Below, piece by piece: positions 1 to 13,000 of a DNA stretch of 64,000 nt; the stretch's first letter is position 1; each line of letters opens with the position of its first letter. This DNA is from Argentina anserina (lineage: Eukaryota; Streptophyta; Magnoliopsida; Rosales; Rosaceae), in the NCBI RefSeq assembly GCF_933775445.1, contig NC_065872.1:22506001-22570000 (forward strand). Reading direction: 5' to 3'. The position numbers and the translations under genes were made by a program. The notes below the pieces were generated by a model. It was not told the DNA's origin and did not search any database. It worked only from the letters and a program-made list of their open reading frames with translations.

Positions 1-66
1 AATGTGTGATATAGACCCGCGTCCATGGTGAGGTTCATTTAGGGTTTATCTGGGTTCCGATTTAGA

Positions 67-3000
67 ATGGAGGAGGAGGATGATGAGCCTGTGCCTCTCC
101 CTCCCTGCGTTTCTGCAACTCCTTCTCATATTGAAATTGCTGCGCAAAGTATTGTCTTTCATGAACAAGTAAACTTGTTTTTTGCCAACCCATTGCTCTC
201 TTGTTGTTGTAGGAGATTACTACCCAGAATATCATACGAACTCAAAGGTCTGTATCTCTTTGCTTTCGCCATTCAAGTCGACTGATCTGGTAATGATAGA
301 CTATATAATACTTAATGTGAACTCTAGAGAAGCAAGAGGTGTGGGTGGCGATGATTCTTCAGATATCTTCTCCGAACGCCCTGATTCCGGTGCTCTCAAG
401 GTCCTCTTCTTCCGGCCCATTTTTTTTAAATCTTATTTTCCCTCAATTTTTGGGCATTCTGCTTTATTTAGTATTGAGCTTATTGCTACTGCTGTTGTTA
501 CAGGAGCATCTGTTGAAGATGACCACCGACCATCGGGCCCTAATGGCTGTTAAACGCGGGACTCAGGATCAACAAGGTTCCTATTTTACCATCAGCTTTA
601 CTTGAAGTTATTGTCTTGTTATATGACTTAAAGAACCTTCATAGGGGGTTGCAACACTATCCAGCTCTCAACCTTTTGATTTATTGGATTAGTTTCCACA
701 TATCATAGAACATGAGCTGATGAGTCTACGGATTAATATTCAGCATTCATGGAAACTGTGGTTATTGGTGAAACTTAGATGTCTATTGAGTTCATGGAAG
801 CCTGGTGTTTCTTATAGTATCCAGTTCCCTTAGCTTTATTTGAAGACTTCTTGTTCTCTATTGTAGTGTGGTCTTTTTTTTTCTTGTATATCAACAATTG
901 GTAGCATAGTCAATCTAGTCGGTGGTGTTTTTTTTTGGGGGTTGGGGTAAATTCTTTCAAGCTGTTGCCAAACTCGTCAGATTTTGATGGTGTTAATGAT
1001 TCCATATATGGTTGTCTTAACAGGTAACTTAGAAATCGGTAACGGCTATGGTGTACCAGGAGGAGGTGCTTATCATGGTGGTATGAGGTCTAATAATACT
1101 CTACCTAGTAAGACTGATTGCAGCACTTGGACTGTATTTAAATCTTTTTTCTTAAATCTGGTTTTCAAACAGTTGTTGTTACATATGATGCCTAGGGAAT
1201 TTGGGACTTGGAATCAATGAAATGGGACAGATGAACTTTGAGCCTGATAAGGGCTTTGAACAGAAACATCCTTCTAAAGAATTGTCCGAGTATCTTAAAA
1301 AAAAGTTGCGAGATAGAGGTATTCTTAAAGATGACTCAAACAAAGATGACGTTGTAAGTTCTTTTTCAAACTTGATATTACATTGTTTTGAGAAACCAAA
1401 ATCTATGTATAAAGCTAAACAATTCAATCTTGTTGTGCAAGTTTGAAATGGAGCTTCTAAGAATGCTTTTATATTGGGGGTGCATGTAATATGCCGGCCC
1501 CTTTTATTTGTAGGTTGTGTAGGTATGTTCAGGCTAGATATCATGTGTACTAGGTTGATATATGTTGTAGAAGTACAGGTAGTATAAACAATTGTTGGAT
1601 AGTTCATCATATCGTAAATGTGATTTCTTAATGTATGGGCATTTTGTTACTCCATTATAGAAGTTCAGCACTGATGAGGATAATGTGTGGGTTATCAACA
1701 GGGAAGTTGTGATACCCAGCTCTATTAGCAATCTGCAAATTTGGGTCAAGTCCTGGGGTTGTGTATTAGGTCAGTGTAGGCTGTAAAGGCAATTACAGGG
1801 CTGCCGCTTTGATGACTCATTTGTTCAAGTATCTTATCAATATGGCTAGCGCATGCCCCAAAGGTCTAAACAATGATCCTGTTGTAATCTATGTCTTCCT
1901 ACTCCATTTTGGAATTCATGAATGCTTAAAACTTGAGCCCCAAATTTCTTTTACATGATTAATTACTTTTCTTGTTATTTTTTTCTAAAGTCAAAGCTGC
2001 ACGCCTTAATGGTTTCCTTCACTGGTATCACTGGGAGTTACAGATCTGATTTCATTCTCTTGACTTTTTTTTTTTGTAATTTTCTCTTATTAGGTTTGAA
2101 AAGGTAATTTTATCTTATAATAATTTTTTATGCCTTTTATTAATCTGTAATTTTAAGTTTCAGAACACAAAGAGTATTTCAGCTCAACAGATGGATAATG
2201 GGAAATTGCCTCCTGGATGGGTGAGCATAAGTTGTCAGATGTAATTTAAGTTTTGCATCTTTTTTCGGTATATTTTACTTGAGGTCCAGAATGCAAGCTG
2301 TAGAGAATATATGTGCAACTGTATAGATGTGCAACCTGTGATTGGGAAATGATTTGTGGACCATGAATCCCATATTCAGAATTGGTCACACCACCCCCAT
2401 GAACGTGTCTAGTGACATTGCGACTAGTAGTTAAGAAAGAGTGGGAACATAGAACCTTCAATGATAATCTCAGACATGTATGGAATGTTAATATCATTTT
2501 TGTTAGGGGTATATATAAGTTCTAAATGTTTAAGGCCTAGTTTGGTACAACTTCACTTCTAAAAAAATCAGCTTTTAGGTCGGCTTTTAAAATTCATAGT
2601 GTTTGGTAACTTTAGAAAAATCAGCTTTTATAGAATTTATAGGTCACCCACAGTAGCTTTTAAAAGCAACCCGAAGGTTTCTTTTAGAAGCTGCTTTTAC
2701 TCAAAGCTCATTAAATGTTAATATTTTTATGTAAATTCTCAAATAACACCCTTCTATAATCATTCTCAATAAATTAAAACAAATCATGTCCTTTTTGGTC
2801 GTTGACCATATCTACAGCAGCTATTACCAAACAATTTATTTATCGAAAGCACTTGTAAAAGTAGTATTTACCAAACACAAACCTGTTTTAATTCACAGCT
2901 GATTTTTTTCATAGTACAGTAGAAGCAATTTTTTTTTAATCGCAGCAATACCAAACTAGCCCTAAATCCCATAGCAACTATTATACAGCTTATGAGTTTT

Positions 3001-6000
3001 GTTAGGTGGGGCTGGCATTGGTTGACATCCCAAAGGATATTAAAAAGTAACATATACAGGGACATTTGTGCTCTTTCTATTCTGTAAAAGTGTTGCACAT
3101 CCAATGATCCTATGCTGTAGGCCTGTAGCATTGGATAGCATGAGGCTTAAAATTATGTTTTATGCAAGACTATAAACAAGTAACATACACAAGCTCATAT
3201 CTGTTCGGTTAATTTGTAAAGTTGTTTTACACATCCATTGCTGTAGAGTGCAAGTAGTAGAGATTGTATTTTTTTAGTTTTCTCATAATTTTTTGTTTCT
3301 GCTGTTATTAACCTGTAACTTGTTAAATTACTACATAGGTGGCAGCAAAAGACCCTGGAAGTGGTAGTTTGTATTATTTTAATGAGACCACAGGGAGGAG
3401 TCAATGGGAAAAACCTGCTGCAACATCTTCTAATACACCACTTCAGTCACCTTTGTCTCTTCTGGAAGATTGGGTGGAGGCTTTAGATGAAACAACAGGT
3501 ATCCCTAAAATTTTACATATGCATAAGTTATTTTAAGTTCCAGTAAACCAGCATTGCACCTTTGGGGGATGTTTGGTACACAGGATGTTTGTAGCTGGTC
3601 TTAAATCTTTTAACAATCCTGCACTCCTCAAGCTGGGCTTGTGCTATAGAAGGCGTAACCCATGTTTGGCGCCATCATCCCAGCTCCAGGTTCTACCACA
3701 TCTTCGTTCGACTTCATGCCCAGAAATACAACCTCATCCTCATCCGCGCAATATGAAGACATTTATAAAAAATTTCAATCACCCAATAATCTTAATCTTT
3801 AATTACAATTTTTTTGAAATCCCAATTCAATTTTCCTTTTCACTTTCTGGAATGAACCTTTTTTCCCTTTTAGTTACATCAGCTTACCTTTCTACCTAGA
3901 AGCTGATGTGGCAGGCTCTCTTTCATGGCAGAATCTAACTTGTATGAAGATATGGAGTATGGAGGTGCAATGGACATGGGAATATTGTTGGAGAAACTTT
4001 GGTGGTGCTAAGATGGCATCCAAAATTTGACCCTATAGAGGTGTTGTCAAGATGTAATACAAGTCTGCAGTGGGAGCTGGGTCTGCTTAGGTGTGGGAGA
4101 TTGGGAGTACTGGAGCCGCCGCGGAATTATGGGTAGATGGGGTTTAGTTGAATTGCTGGTTGAGAAAAATGAGAACGAATTGAAGGGAAGAGGAGAGCGA
4201 GTGAGGGATGCTTCTTCATGGTCCCATGGTTTTTTGTGTCTTTATGGTAGACGAGTTTTTGGTGTTTTTTGGGACACCGCAATCCCAAGTAAATTAACCC
4301 ACTACGCACCAAACATGGGATGTCTGATATTGGATTGTGTAAGACAGTCCAAACCCATCCAATCCCGCGTTTCAAAACGTCTCCTTGGTGCTTCCACACC
4401 TTTCAAATTGCTTGACATTTGCCCCTCAAAAGGAGATATTGAAAACATTCCTTTAGTTTTCATGAGAATGATATGTAAGAGAAGACTCCTGATGGCTTCG
4501 ACTTCCAGTTCTTTAATCCTGCTTAGGTAGGACAAACACAATAGTTTCCAAGTCATCAATTGCTCAGCCAGATCCTCAGCTTCCTGATCATTCTGGTTCC
4601 CCCCCAGCTCAGTAGAGGTCACGAACAAGAGTAATTGATATAGACTAATATGAATTGAGAGAGAATGATAGATGAGGTGAAAAAAATTATTGTCTTCCAT
4701 TGTGCATTTGATAAACAGATATGGGCTCTCTGTTATTAGCGGATTGATGATATAATCCAAATTGGTTCCAGGATTACTTGTCTTTCGTGGGAATAACAAG
4801 AAGGCAGATACCCTGATGGGGGTATACGGTCCTTCATCTTGTGGTTGGGAATCAGTAAGGAGTTGGAGTAGCACTGAGATAGAAAACTATTCAGTTGGCA
4901 TCTTTATATAAACATTTTGATGAATCGTCTTACTGTTAAGCTTTGTTGAGTGGGGAGTGTTAATTTGATTGTAATATAGTGTTTATTACATATATGGTTT
5001 GAGTGGATTTCTCTTTCACCTCACGTCCTTACTTCTATTATTTACGTTTGATAAAATTTGTGTTTCGTTTAAAAAAGAATGGCTATTGAATTTGATGTCA
5101 GAGTAAATATCAGGTTTCTCTTAACAGCCACATGGTAATATTTCATCAAGAAAGTCTCATGATTGGAATTGGAAGATAGATAAGATATTTAGATGATAGA
5201 GGACAGAAGGGGAAATTATGGTTTACAGATGGGCAAAGAGACGAATAGGGCTAATCATAGATAGACTAGGGAGTAGGGAGATAGGCAGAAGAATTAAAGG
5301 GGAATCAAGAGAAACTGGGATAGGATTCTTGATAACAATTAGCTAGTTAAATGTCTAATCTTTATAAATAGAGTACTTTCCTTATTTGTTATATTCTGTA
5401 TCATTTCAAGGGAAAGCTAGGCACTGCTTGGGATTTCTTCCTGAATCCATGGAACTCTAGGATGACCAGATTAAGCTTTATAATTGTATGCTGTTTAAAC
5501 ATTTTTTTTTAAACTGAATTTTTCTGCACATACACAGGTCACAAGTATTACTATAATATGAAGACATATGTATCACAATGGAAACACCCAAACTTAGAAC
5601 AGAAAATTGCATCTCAACGTGGTCAGGGTGCATCTGAGCTACAGGTAGAAAAGGATCAGTTATCCGAACAAAGGAGATGCATGGATTGTGGTGGATGGGG
5701 GGTAGGCCTTGTTCAGATGTGGGACTACTGCAATCACTGCACGAGGTAAGGATGACTCTGTTGATCACAAGCTATCTATTGACTGGTCTGTTTGTTATGT
5801 ATGATTTTCATTATATAATACATTATTAATGCTTGTCCAGATAAGTGCTCCATCAGGTGCACAAAAAGACTTTGGTTGGATCTTTAAATACTCTTTCCGG
5901 ATTAGATTAGTACAACCTATCCCCTTTTATTTTTTATTTTTGTTCTCAGAAGAACAAGACTATTGACAGAAGAAATACAAACAGTACATTAGGATTATTG

Positions 6001-8921
6001 AACAAACAATTTATGAGATAGAAACAGCTAGCTAGCAGATACATCCTCAATCCTGCTAGATGTCAACACCCCTAGAAGCCTCTGGACCACAAGAAAGAGG
6101 ACCCAATATATCATCCCCATCTCATGAGGATTGTCAAAAGTCAAAACTATATATGCCTATGAACAATATGACTCCCTAAAGTCTGCAACTGTTATCTATA
6201 TATTATGAATTGCCACATTTTCACAGAGATGAAGAGGAAAAGTTAGATTTGGATGGACGATCTTAGAAAAAAACACCACTATGAAGGTCAAATTTAAGAA
6301 GGCGATAACTAAAATTTAAGTTTAGCTCACCAGAACCACCTCGTTTTTACATCCCACCTAACGTAGATGATACTTAAATTTAATGTTACCAGCACCTTCT
6401 CAACTCTTGGAGTCTCGGTTCATTCTACTGTTACCCTACGTAAAGGGCACGCCAAAGATTAAAAAAACTGGGTTTCTCCTTGAGTGATCATATAACAAAA
6501 TTAATTCAAATTAGTTGATCTTTGGTCTATTGAACTTAACAGAAAACATAGATAAGATACCAATCTTTTTTTATCATGCAAACCTGGAATTGCGGGGAAG
6601 TAGATTTGCTATTATCAAGGCTTTTGTTACGGTCAATTAGAATTTCTATGATTCTGGTCCATATTTCTGTTGCACCTATCGTCTTTCATTTGTAGTGTCT
6701 CATTTTTCATAATATGGTGCTATGATTTATAATCGGTTTATATACTTATGTAAGAATTACTAGATACATTTCTATCCTGCTATCTTCATCTGTCGGTTGT
6801 GATTGATGTAGACAAAAACTCCTTCAGTCTCCAAGAATGATTCACCTTCTTTGAATCATGGTGATATATATGTATCTTATCATGTGCAGAACTCTTGCCC
6901 TTCCACAGTCCCAGTACTTGACAGCTAGCCTTAATTTTAATCAGCAGACCACAAGTGCTGCTGATATCAGAGGTGATTCGGACATCAAGGCCACCATGCA
7001 GAGGTATGTAACCTGAGATGGGAAAAAGCTGTCGTTAGCTGCTATTATGTTTCTGCATTACTAACCTGTCTAACTATACTACTACCCTTTTATTTTATTT
7101 TATACTTTAAGGACGGAAAGGTTCTTGAACAACACAAAACATGTAAAAAGGTGCAAGTTTGGACAACACAGCTTTACAGCTGTCATTAGAGGCTTATTCT
7201 CAATTTTAAACAATGACTATGCGATACTCTATTTCTCCCTAGTGTCAATTTTTGTTTAGTTTGCCAATTAAGATGGGGTTTGGACATGCTACATTGGAAT
7301 GCTTGATGTTATATGGCCACGATGAACCTTGGACGTTGAAATAGTTTAAATGTTTGACTTTGTTTAATCAGACAGTATACAAAGGATATCCACAAACCTT
7401 AGAGAGAGATGAATTTGACTCTGATTTTGAATTTTAGGTCCAATCAGAAACCTCCAATAGGTAAAGGCAACAAAAAAGAGAGTAGGAAGCGTGTTTACTC
7501 TGAGGATGATGAATTGGATCCAATGGACCCTAGCTCTTACTCAGATGCTCCCCGCGGTGGCTGGTGTGTTTCGATGCTTGATTAAACACTATTATAGCTC
7601 TCCATTTATTAATTATAAATTCATCTGTTGCTGATTTTGCAGGGTGGTAGGCCTCAAAGGAGTGCAACCACGAGCAGCTGACACAACTGCTACAGTAAAT
7701 TACTTTTGCTTCAATGAATTTTTCTAATCTGAATTTCTTTTGGTATACCATTAGTAAATTGGACTTAGTTCTATGGCCTTTAAAGGCAGAAAAGGCAAAA
7801 ATCGCAAAATGGAAAGAATTTTGAAGGAGCAACTTAGGTGGTACTCTTACAGTGTGTTTGGATGAGAGAATAATGAAGTCCGTGGGTGTTTATAAACGAT
7901 GGCATCTAAAATTTCATTAATCTGAAATCCATTAATTGCAAATTCTGTTGTTTGGTTATAATTATGTGGGATTTGAAGTATGTAATTGATTAAGAAGTTT
8001 GAAACATATTAATAACAATTAAAATGTAAAAAGCCTTATTTTGGAAAGATAATTGTTCAATTGAAGGAATTTGTAAATGACATCTATTTTTTTGGGGGAA
8101 TTCAAGTGAGGAATTTAAACAGCGAATTCTTTCGTTTTCTTTTCCAAAGAAATTTGAAACTTCCTATCTAATAAAGCCAAACAGGAGAATTCACTTTCAA
8201 GAATCATGAAATCCTCACTTTTGATTAGATTTCCTCATGTGTTACCTCATCCAAACACACCATTATATATGTTGAATTCTACTCCAATTTACTAATTAGT
8301 TATTCTGTTTGCTTTTCCGCTTGGAAAGCATCTTAGTAAAACAGTGTTAAAACTGCTAGCCTTAACAACCGTTAATGTAATCTGGGAGGTGGCGTAGACA
8401 TAGTTAATGTATGTTGTTTGACAATTGAAATCTGGCTATCCGTATATTTTGGTGGCTAGCGAAGTAACACTTGACGCACAGGAGCCGCACAGTAGCCTCA
8501 CAGTATAACTGGTAAAATGGTCATATACTGGGTGTCGCATGATAATACTCTGTCCAAGACCCTGGTACAAATGCCTATTGTTTTTGGTATAAGACCACTA
8601 GCATAATATTTGTCACTTACAATATTTATCTATATGTTTCCATTTGCTGGGGTACTTTCACCCATATGACTAGCTGCATCATTTATGCAACAAAAGCAAA
8701 TGTTACGTCTTGTTCCTAATTGAATTTCATTTTGTTTGTGAGGTTTTCATGTGTGATTTTGCAAATTCCAGGGTCCTCTCTTCCAACAGCGTCCATACCC
8801 ATCACCAGGTGCTGTCTTGAGGAAGAATGCTGAACTTGCTTCACAAACCAAGTCAAGCTCACATTTAGCACCTATATCCAAAAGAGGGGACGGGAGTGAT
8901 GGACTTGGTGATGCTGATTAA
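67..8921 (+). CDS. PQBP1: PQBP1-like WW-domain splicing factor (13 exons)
   Basis: Joining 67-168, 213-247, 328-400, 504-576, 1024-1107, 1196-1353, 2164-2220, 3339-3498, 5538-5745, 6890-7003, 7438-7563, 7643-7694 and 8772-8921 gives an open 463-residue protein; every junction is GT/AG and keeps phase. The start has A at -3 and G at +4. WW domain 1 spans about residues 190-220 (LPPGW to W217) and WW domain 2 about 235-265 (W239, W262). Next comes a Cys4 motif, CMDC (295-298) and CNHC (312-315), then basic and acidic stretches. The tail carries [18 protein letters not shown] and [17 protein letters not shown], hallmarks of PQBP1. In animals the YxxPxxVL motif of this tail binds the U5-15kD (DIM1) spliceosomal protein and the WW domain binds proline-rich partners, so a nuclear pre-mRNA splicing role is expected. 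Introns 7 and 12 carry MITEs. Family assignment is very secure; exon ends are read by eye. Confidence 0.93.
2534..2962. mobile_element. Tourist-like (PIF/Harbinger) MITE in PQBP1 intron 7
   Basis: The left end GGCCTAGTTTGGTA and the reverse complement of the right end, GGGCTAGTTTGGTA, match at 13 of 14 positions. The element is flanked by TAA at 2531-2533 and TAA at 2963-2965, the 3-bp target duplication typical of PIF/Harbinger. At 429 bp with no coding content it is a non-autonomous copy, lying between the two exons that encode WW domain 1. Confidence 0.82.
3499..5537. other. PQBP1 intron 8 with probable decayed insertion
   Basis: This 2-kb intron separates the two WW-domain exons. Near 3567-3590 is GGGGATGTTTGGTACACAGG, and near 4300-4325 is an inverted, imperfect partner (CACTACGCACCAAACATGGG), suggesting the ends of an old terminal-inverted-repeat element. 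No target duplication could be settled. The short open frames inside resemble nothing I recognise and have no splice-compatible conservation, so I do not call them genes. Confidence 0.35.
7850..8262. mobile_element. MITE with TTA target duplication in PQBP1 intron 12
   Basis: The left end CAGTGTGTTTGGATGAG and the reverse complement of the right end, TGGTGTGTTTGGATGAG, match at 15 of 17 positions. TTA flanks both sides (7847-7849 and 8263-8265). The 413-bp size, lack of coding sequence and 3-bp TTA duplication point to a PIF/Harbinger-derived MITE. It sits between the exon ending at 7694 and the last PQBP1 exon. Confidence 0.82.
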
Positions 8922-10048
8922 GACACTAATCAGTATCAGTACTTTTGCTATCAAAAATATGAGGGTGCGTGTCGTGTATTCATATTTTTGGTTTCTAATA
9001 TTTATAATAGTTCTATTGAACGGTACCAAATGAATCAATTGATGAGAATTGTTTATGCAGCACTTTGCAGATCCAAGTATTCCGTTGTGTTGGTCAAATG
9101 ATCATGTATGACTGGGGAATACATTCCGGCTTTAGTGACAGGCGAGCATATTGCGTTGGGGCAAGAACACAGCTTAATTGCAGCAGATACTGTTTTCCAT
9201 TTTTTTATTAGATGCAAGAGTTGTCCTGGCCATTACAGCTACACATTTAGTACATGAGATACAAGAATGTAGATGGTATGAAATATTGATGACATATATA
9301 AAAGAAAGTCTGACCGTGCAAATTCTTTTAAGGTTTTTTTTTTCTCTCTTATTGTTTCCTTCTTTTAGTACTGAAAGTCATATTAAATTGATGAATTGTA
9401 ATTACTAAATCGAAGGAGTTGCACTGCTGTATGCAAAGGCTGCCTAATGAACTAGCCATATTTCCACCAAAACAAAAAAGGAGTCCGGTCTTGCAGCTAG
9501 GAACCCTAATTTATGATTAGTCGTATCAGCCAAAAGCACAGGTTCAAGATTTTCCATATTGTAAATGATATTTTGATGACTCATTACAATGTTGGTTGGC
9601 CTGAAAGCACCAACAGAAATAATTACTGCTTCGATGAAAATGGCGAGTACGTACAGTTTAGTTAATATTTCGAGACCTCATGGATCTGCAATTAAAGCAA
9701 AGCCAATAGACCACCGAGTGACCAGCAACTCATAATGATATTTAGTAAGTTTTTCATAATCTTTTTATTTGAAAAATCTAGTCTAAATAAGTACGATTTT
9801 TTAGCTCATATTTTGACTGCATATGCTTGTTTTTTGGAGCAAGATGCTAGTGCGTGCGCACACTCGCAAATTTCATTTCTGTTTTCAAAATAAGTACAAA
9901 AATAAATCAAGAAAAGAAAAAATAGAAAAGGAAAACGCCAGATAAACCAACACCATTCCGAAAAAAGCTCGTAGTTGTCATCTGTGCACGAACCCTAAAT
10001 TCGCCACTGTGTTTCCACAACCGGAAATCGGCAATTGCAAGCCGAGAA
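8922..10048. other. PQBP1 3' UTR and intergenic spacer
   Basis: The spacer separates two genes on the same strand. It should hold the PQBP1 3' UTR and the promoter of the next gene. No clear polyadenylation signal, TATA box, repeat or coding sequence stands out. Confidence 0.5.
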
Positions 10049-10075
10049 ATGAAGCTCAGCGGCCATGGAGCCTGA
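10049..10075 (+). promoter_or_regulatory. Overlapping upstream ORF (8 codons)
   Basis: An upstream ATG at 10049 opens eight codons (M-K-L-S-G-H-G-A) and stops at TGA 10073-10075. It overlaps, in another frame, the proposed main start at 10065. Both ATGs have G at -3. If the transcript begins upstream of 10049, this could lower or condition translation of the main frame. Confidence 0.45.
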
Positions 10076-13000
10076 CCATTCTCACTCACTCTTCTCTTCT
10101 CTCCTCTCTATGGGAAAGACTGAAGCGGAGCAGGGTTTGGCCTCGCTCTCCTCGCGAAATGCAGATACTCACTGCCCTTGTTGGTCTGCTCGGAGCAGGA
10201 TTCGGACTCTGATTGGCCTCCGATGCATTTTGTTTCTCTTTCTCTCTGCCGCTTTGTTCCTCTCTGCAATCTTCTGGCTGCCTCCCTTTCTTCAGTTTTC
10301 GGATCAGGGCCATCCGGTCCCTGATCCCAAGTTCAGAGGTAACTTGAAACCTTTAATTAACCATGGTGTGTTGTTGCAACCCATTGGATCTGGAATGTTC
10401 TGAGTTTTATATTTTTTTATATTATTTCTTATTAGTTGGCACTGTTGCCTTGTTCAAAAAATAAAAAATATGTAGGGGTCATCAATTTGGCAATTGAACG
10501 GGTCAAAATCCATTTTTGGTTTTTCCAATCTCATTACTATCAAAGTTGAACAAAGAACTAATTAAGGTAAACTTGTTTCTATATAAAGCTAAAAAGTAAA
10601 AACCAATAATTATAGGGACTAAACTAAACCACCTTAATTGTGTTAGGCCGCTAAATATAGAATCTTGGTCTTAATTGTTCTTTTCCCTTTCAATTTTTTT
10701 ACCTTTCATGGCTTTATGAACTTGTTTTGATTGATCACTGATTCTACTTGTTTTTATTTTATTTTTTATATTTGGGTTTTCTTCAATAGTGAAAAACGGG
10801 GCAGTCATGTTTAGCTATGCTCAACTTTTACTTCATTATTTATGCTTTTTGGTTCATATTTCAGACATGCAAAGTGCAAAACAGACGGCGTCCGTCTATA
10901 CAAACAATATTTTCCTTGTGTATGCTTTAAGTAAATCTACTATCTTCGTGCCATTAACTGGCCAGGTAATGTATGTCCAGTATACTTGTATTAACTGTTA
11001 AGCTTGCTGGCTGCTCTTTTTAGCCGTTATACTTGGAGGTTATGCTATCAGTTCACTGCACATATGTTAGATTTGATTTTCTTCAACACAGCCCTGCTCT
11101 CAGTTCTGTATTCATTATCAATTGGATGATTTTCATTTACTTAAAATGAAATTTGGTCCAAAGCTATCTGATTCCAATTGGAATACTCGATAGCTATGTA
11201 ATTATTTCAAAGTACCATGCATTTACAGTTTTTTTTTTCTGTCCTCAATATGAAGACATGATATGTTGCTAAGCTGTATAACTCTCTTTATTCAGATGCA
11301 TGTTATGTTTTCTTTCTGGGAATATTGGATTCCGTGATGGCTGAGTGACATTTAATCTTGCCTTATCTTGTGGTGGGCTTATGATAGGCTAAAGTATGTT
11401 ATATGAGCCAATATATGATTGAACCGATGCTCTAATTTTAACTTGTATTCAGTGTTCTATTTGTTTTTGCTTCTCTGTTTTTTTTTTACTTTAATTAATT
11501 AATTAATTTTGTATGTGAGCATGATTTTGAGTGCTTTGTGATCACAATTTCTAGCATGCTAATGCACCTTTTTGATCAACGCATTTTTTTTTCCAGATCA
11601 TGATATAGTAGCAAGTTTCAATCTTTTGAAACCGGTTTCTTTGCTGGAGGATAATGTCATGCAGCTTGAAGATGACATTTTTGATGAGATAGTGGCTCCG
11701 TCAACTAAAGTACTCACACCCTTCTTTTCTTTTAGCCTCTATCTTTTCTGTGTTTAGATCTAATGTACTATTTGAACCAGGTGGTTATCCTGTCTCTGGA
11801 ATCTTTAGCTGGTTCAAATGTTACAAGAGTCGTATTTGGAGTTGATCCAGACCGAAAATCATCAAAGTTACTGCCAACTTCCCAAAGTTTGATCAGGGCG
11901 TCTTTTGAATATCTGGTCACACACCAATCACTGAGCCTGAATACATCCTTGTTTGGGTCCACGTCCTTCTTCGAGGTGCTAAAATTCCCAGGTGGAATAA
12001 CCATAATTCCACCACAAAAAGCGTTTCTTTTGCAGAAAGTGCAAATTCGTTTCAATTTCACCTTAAACTTCTCCATCTATCAGATACAGCTAAATTTCAA
12101 TGAGCTTAAAAGCCAACTGAAGTCTGGGTTACATCTAGCTCCCTATGAGGTTAGTACAACTTATCCTTTCTGTTTCCTCACGACCCACCTTAACTCTACA
12201 TGCTTTTGTAAGGCAGAGATACTTATTGTGAAGAGTTGATAGTTTCATGATAGCAGTGGCCGGATGGACTTTTGCAGATTCTCAATGCTTTATCTTTTTG
12301 ATGCAGAACCTCTATGTTAGCTTATCCAATTTAAGAGGTTCAACAGTGGCTGCCCCTACTACTGTTCAGTCATTGGTTCTACTGACAGTTGGTAACACTC
12401 CTTCAATGCAAAGATTAAAACAACTGGCCCAAACCATCACACATTCTCATTCAAGAAACCTTGGCCTGAATAATACGGTTTTTGGTAGAGTCAAGCAAGT
12501 TCGTTTGTCATCCATTTCGCTTATTGGTGGAGATGGCACCTCTTCATCACCATCTCCTGCTCCATTGCCTCACCCCCACCCCCACCCCCACCCCCACCCC
12601 CACCATCACCACCACCACCACCACCATCACCATGGCCACAATTCCCATATAGCTCCTGCAATTTCACCTGCACCTGCAACTGGCAGTGGTCCACCCGCAA
12701 GTCTCAAAGGTGCACCTCAAGCAGCTGACCATTCACCTGCACCGCAGAAAAGTATGCCTCCACCTGGGAAAAGTTGTGAAGCAACGCCTCCCAGCTTTTG
12801 GTCTGGTCGTAGAGGGAAGGCAGGAAACCAGTATCATTTGTCCCCTGCTGGTGCACCAGATGCTTCACCTCCCGTCTTGGGTCCATCACCCCAAAAGCAT
12901 GTACACCCTTCAGCACCCATTTCTCGTTCAGTACCAGCATCTAGTCCTTTGCCTCGTGTGTTTTTTTCTCATGCCCGTCCTCCATCAAAGAGTGCATCAG

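Noticed and set aside
4302..4874. 190-codon open frame on - in PQBP1 intron 8
   Set aside because: No recognisable domain, lies inside an intron on the opposite strand, and overlaps the suspected old insertion.
11768..12076. Open frame on - opposite exon 3 of the DUF7036-like gene
   Set aside because: Antisense shadow of a well-supported exon.
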